Source: an uncultured Gemmiger sp.
GTDB lineage: Bacteria > Bacillota > Clostridia > Oscillospirales > Ruminococcaceae
NCBI GenBank assembly: GCA_944388245.1
Contig: CALXIA010000015.1
Coordinates: 1 to 42,648, forward strand
Direction: 5' to 3'
Length of the DNA: 42,648 nt
Both the position numbers and the translations under genes were made by a program. The notes beneath the pieces were generated by a model. It was not told where the DNA came from, did no database searches, and saw nothing but the letters and a program-made list of their open reading frames with translations. Below are positions 41,209 through 42,648 of this stretch, piece by piece; position 1 is the first letter of the stretch, and every line of letters starts with the position of its first letter.

Positions 41209-41541
41209 TTAAAATACAACGACCAGCAACATCTTGAATGCTTCTTCTCCATACACGGCGTGGGGATGCCCGGCGGGCATTACAATGGACTGGCCTTCGT
41301 GCAGAAGGTGATCCACACCGTCGATGGCGATTTTGCCCACTCCGTCCAGGCAGGTGACAAATGCGTCGCCGCCGGATTCATGGGTGCTGATCTCCTCGCC
41401 CTTGGCAAAAGAGAACAGGGTGATGCTCAAAGCATTGTTCTGGGCCAGTGTTTTGCTGACCACTTGGCCTTCCTGATAGGCGATCTGCTCCTTCAAAACC
41501 AGCACCTCTGCCTGGCGGATGTTCTTTATTTTCGCATTCAT
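41209..41541 (-). CDS. Small cupin-domain protein
   Basis: The 110-residue single cupin barrel has motif 1 ISTHESGGDAFVTCLDG and motif 2 HEGQSIVMPAGHPHAVYG, whose histidines would bind a metal. ATG 41541 is preceded by AAGGAGG; the longer frame from 41577 is not supported. Cupins of this size often accompany Hcp and Crp/Fnr regulators and are induced with them. A metal- or NO-binding role is possible, but no substrate can be read from sequence. Confidence 0.88.
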   Translation of the reverse strand: MNAKIKNIRQAEVLVLKEQIAYQEGQVVSKTLAQNNALSITLFSFAKGEEISTHESGGDAFVTCLDGVGKIAIDGVDHLLHEGQSIVMPAGHPHAVYGEEAFKMLLVVVF

Positions 41542-41696
41542 GATGATGCCTCCTTGCCTGTATTCAGTTTCCTGCAATTTTCCCGGGCTTATTCACTCGG
41601 CAACGCCAATTTTCCAAGAAGCGCACAGCATGGGCGAACGGGGCGTCAAGAATAAGGGGCATTAGCGGATGCCGGCTCGCCTTAAAGCAGGTGCTC

Positions 41697-41757
41697 TTGA
41701 CGTTGCGCTTGCATTTTACTATAATACTCAAAAAACGGATGTTGGAATTCCAACATC
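41697..41757 (+). promoter_or_regulatory. Strong promoter and 20-bp palindrome before the Crp/Fnr gene
   Basis: TTGACG (41697-41702), 17 bases and TATAAT (41720-41725). A perfect palindrome GATGTTGGAATTCCAACATC at 41738-41757 begins about 5 bases after the expected transcription start. As DNA it could be an autoregulatory operator; as RNA it would form a 10-bp hairpin next to the ribosome site GGAGG. Confidence 0.75.
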
Positions 41758-41767
41758 GGAGGCCCGT

Positions 41768-42445
41768 ATGGAGAACTATTTTTCGGTTCTTTCCCGATGC
41801 CCGCTGTTTCAAGGAATTGGGCAGGAGGATTTGCGAACACTGTTTGGATGCCTTGGCGCAAAATTTGTATCGGTCTCCAAGGGGGATCCCGTCTTTTTGG
41901 AAGGTGACCCTGCGCAGCTGGTAGGCGTTGTTCTCTCCGTTGGCGTGCAGGTGGTTCGGGACGATTACTATGGGAACCGGAGCGTGTTCTCCATCCTGCA
42001 ACCCGGCGAATCCTTTGGCGAGGCTTTTTCCTGTGCCGGATTGGCGCACATGCCTGTAAGTGTGTTTGCCATCAGGGACAGTGAGGTGCTTTTGCTAAAC
42101 TGCCAAAGGGTGTTGACCCTGTGTTCTCGTACCTGCCATTTTCATAGTCTGTTGGTTCAAAATATAGTAAAGGGTTTGGCGCAGAAAAATTTAGCCTTCA
42201 CGCAAAAAGTGCGGTATATGTCGCAGAAAACTACAAGGGACAAACTGTTGGTTTATCTTTTTGATCAGGCAAAACAGCAAGGGAGCGCAGAGTTCGTCAT
42301 TCCCTGCGACCGGCAAGCCTTAGCGGACTATTTAGGCGTGGAGCGTACCGCTATGTCGGCCGAAATCAGTAAATTAAAAAAAGCAGGACTGCTGGATACA
42401 AAGGGATCCTGGTTTTGCCTGAAGCAGGTCGATCGGAATGGTTAA
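41768..42445 (+). CDS. Crp/Fnr-family transcriptional regulator (HcpR-like by context)
   Basis: The 225-residue regulator has a cyclic-nucleotide-binding-like beta barrel (VSKGDPVFLEGDPAQLVGVV, LQPGESFGEA) and a C-terminal winged helix. The recognition region is CDRQALADYLGVERTAMSAEISKLKKAGLL. ATG 41768 follows CGGAGG, and longer starts overlap the palindrome. It contains several cysteines (CPLF, SCAG, NCQRVLTLCSRTC), so Fe-S, haem or thiol sensing is possible, but no classic Fnr cluster motif is seen. Divergent to cupin-ferredoxin-hcp, it most likely activates these genes in response to NO, as HcpR proteins do. Confidence 0.85.
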   Translation: MENYFSVLSRCPLFQGIGQEDLRTLFGCLGAKFVSVSKGDPVFLEGDPAQLVGVVLSVGVQVVRDDYYGNRSVFSILQPGESFGEAFSCAGLAHMPVSVFAIRDSEVLLLNCQRVLTLCSRTCHFHSLLVQNIVKGLAQKNLAFTQKVRYMSQKTTRDKLLVYLFDQAKQQGSAEFVIPCDRQALADYLGVERTAMSAEISKLKKAGLLDTKGSWFCLKQVDRNG

Positions 42446-42457
42446 AGGGTAAAGAAA

Positions 42458-42500
42458 GAGCCACAGCCCTTCCACCGTTTGGGTGGAGAGACTGTGGCTC
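42458..42500 (+). terminator. Terminator after the Crp/Fnr gene
   Basis: GAGCCACAG (42458-42466) pairs with CTGTGGCTC (42492-42500), with an inner stem CTTCCACC/GGGTGGAG. The downstream T content is moderate (TTGTCTTTTGTT). Confidence 0.65.
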
Positions 42501-42597
42501 ATATTGTCTTTTGTTGCCAAAAAAGATACATCTGCCTATGTTAATTTGATGTTCTACAGTTTTATTCTGCAAAATATCCTGTCGACTATGTGTACAA

Positions 42598-42626
42598 TTG
42601 CAGATATCCGTTGGCTATGCTATACT
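42598..42626 (+). promoter_or_regulatory. Promoter reading out of the right edge
   Basis: TTGCAG (42598-42603), 17 bases and TATACT (42621-42626). The gene it serves lies outside the window. The AT-rich stretch 42501-42597 shows no gene. Confidence 0.5.
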
Positions 42627-42648
42627 TTTAATATCCTGTTACCACGCA

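Overview
The window looks like chromosome of a strictly anaerobic, GC-rich Firmicute, most likely a gut clostridium of the Oscillospiraceae/Ruminococcaceae (Faecalibacterium/Gemmiger/Subdoligranulum-like). The grounds are strong AGGAGG ribosome sites, some GTG/TTG starts, a coenzyme-B12-dependent ribonucleotide reductase, 2-hydroxyacyl-CoA dehydratase genes, hybrid-cluster protein plus ferredoxin, and an RpiR-controlled sialic-acid cluster. The genus is inference.

Positions 1-10400 are accessory DNA with a base composition unlike the rest. An integrated element carries an HTH regulator, a DinG/Rad3-like Fe-S helicase, a SHOCT-like small protein, three serine-recombinase-family genes in a row (the middle one lacks the catalytic domain) and a metallophosphoesterase. 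After a terminator-rich gap comes an AT-rich DUF262/HNH gene, probably anti-phage. The block ends at the 3' side of a tRNA-Ala(GGC) gene.

Positions 10620-17784 form a sialic-acid (N-acetylneuraminate) module. An RpiR regulator and a YhcH-family protein run leftward. A sugar-binding lipoprotein, two ABC permeases, N-acetylneuraminate lyase and an N-acylglucosamine 2-epimerase run rightward. Candidate RpiR operators lie between the two arms. No transporter ATPase or ManNAc/GlcNAc kinase is encoded here.

Positions 17797-25179 hold redox and nucleotide metabolism. A leftward pair encodes a 2-hydroxyacyl-CoA dehydratase subunit and a dehydratase-activase fusion with an apparent internal start. 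Rightward are a class II ribonucleotide reductase behind two NrdR-box-like sites, then a thioredoxin, thioredoxin reductase and DUF6132 membrane protein.

Positions 25200-38090 are the most interesting part: one long operon of MoxR-type AAA ATPase, DUF5682 protein, VWA protein, twin-SWIM zinc protein, a small unknown protein and two tandem DUF4132 (MolR-like) giants. It matches the content of the poorly understood E. coli yehI/L/M/P/Q genes, with a duplicated DUF4132 gene and an extra small gene. Its biochemical function is not established; a conflict or stress role is inference.

Positions 38105-42648 carry a MarR regulator with a flavodoxin (resembling bilQ and bilS without bilR), and a nitrosative-stress module of cupin, ferredoxin and Hcp transcribed away from a Crp/Fnr regulator with a 20-bp palindrome in its leader. 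A promoter at the right edge reads out of the window.
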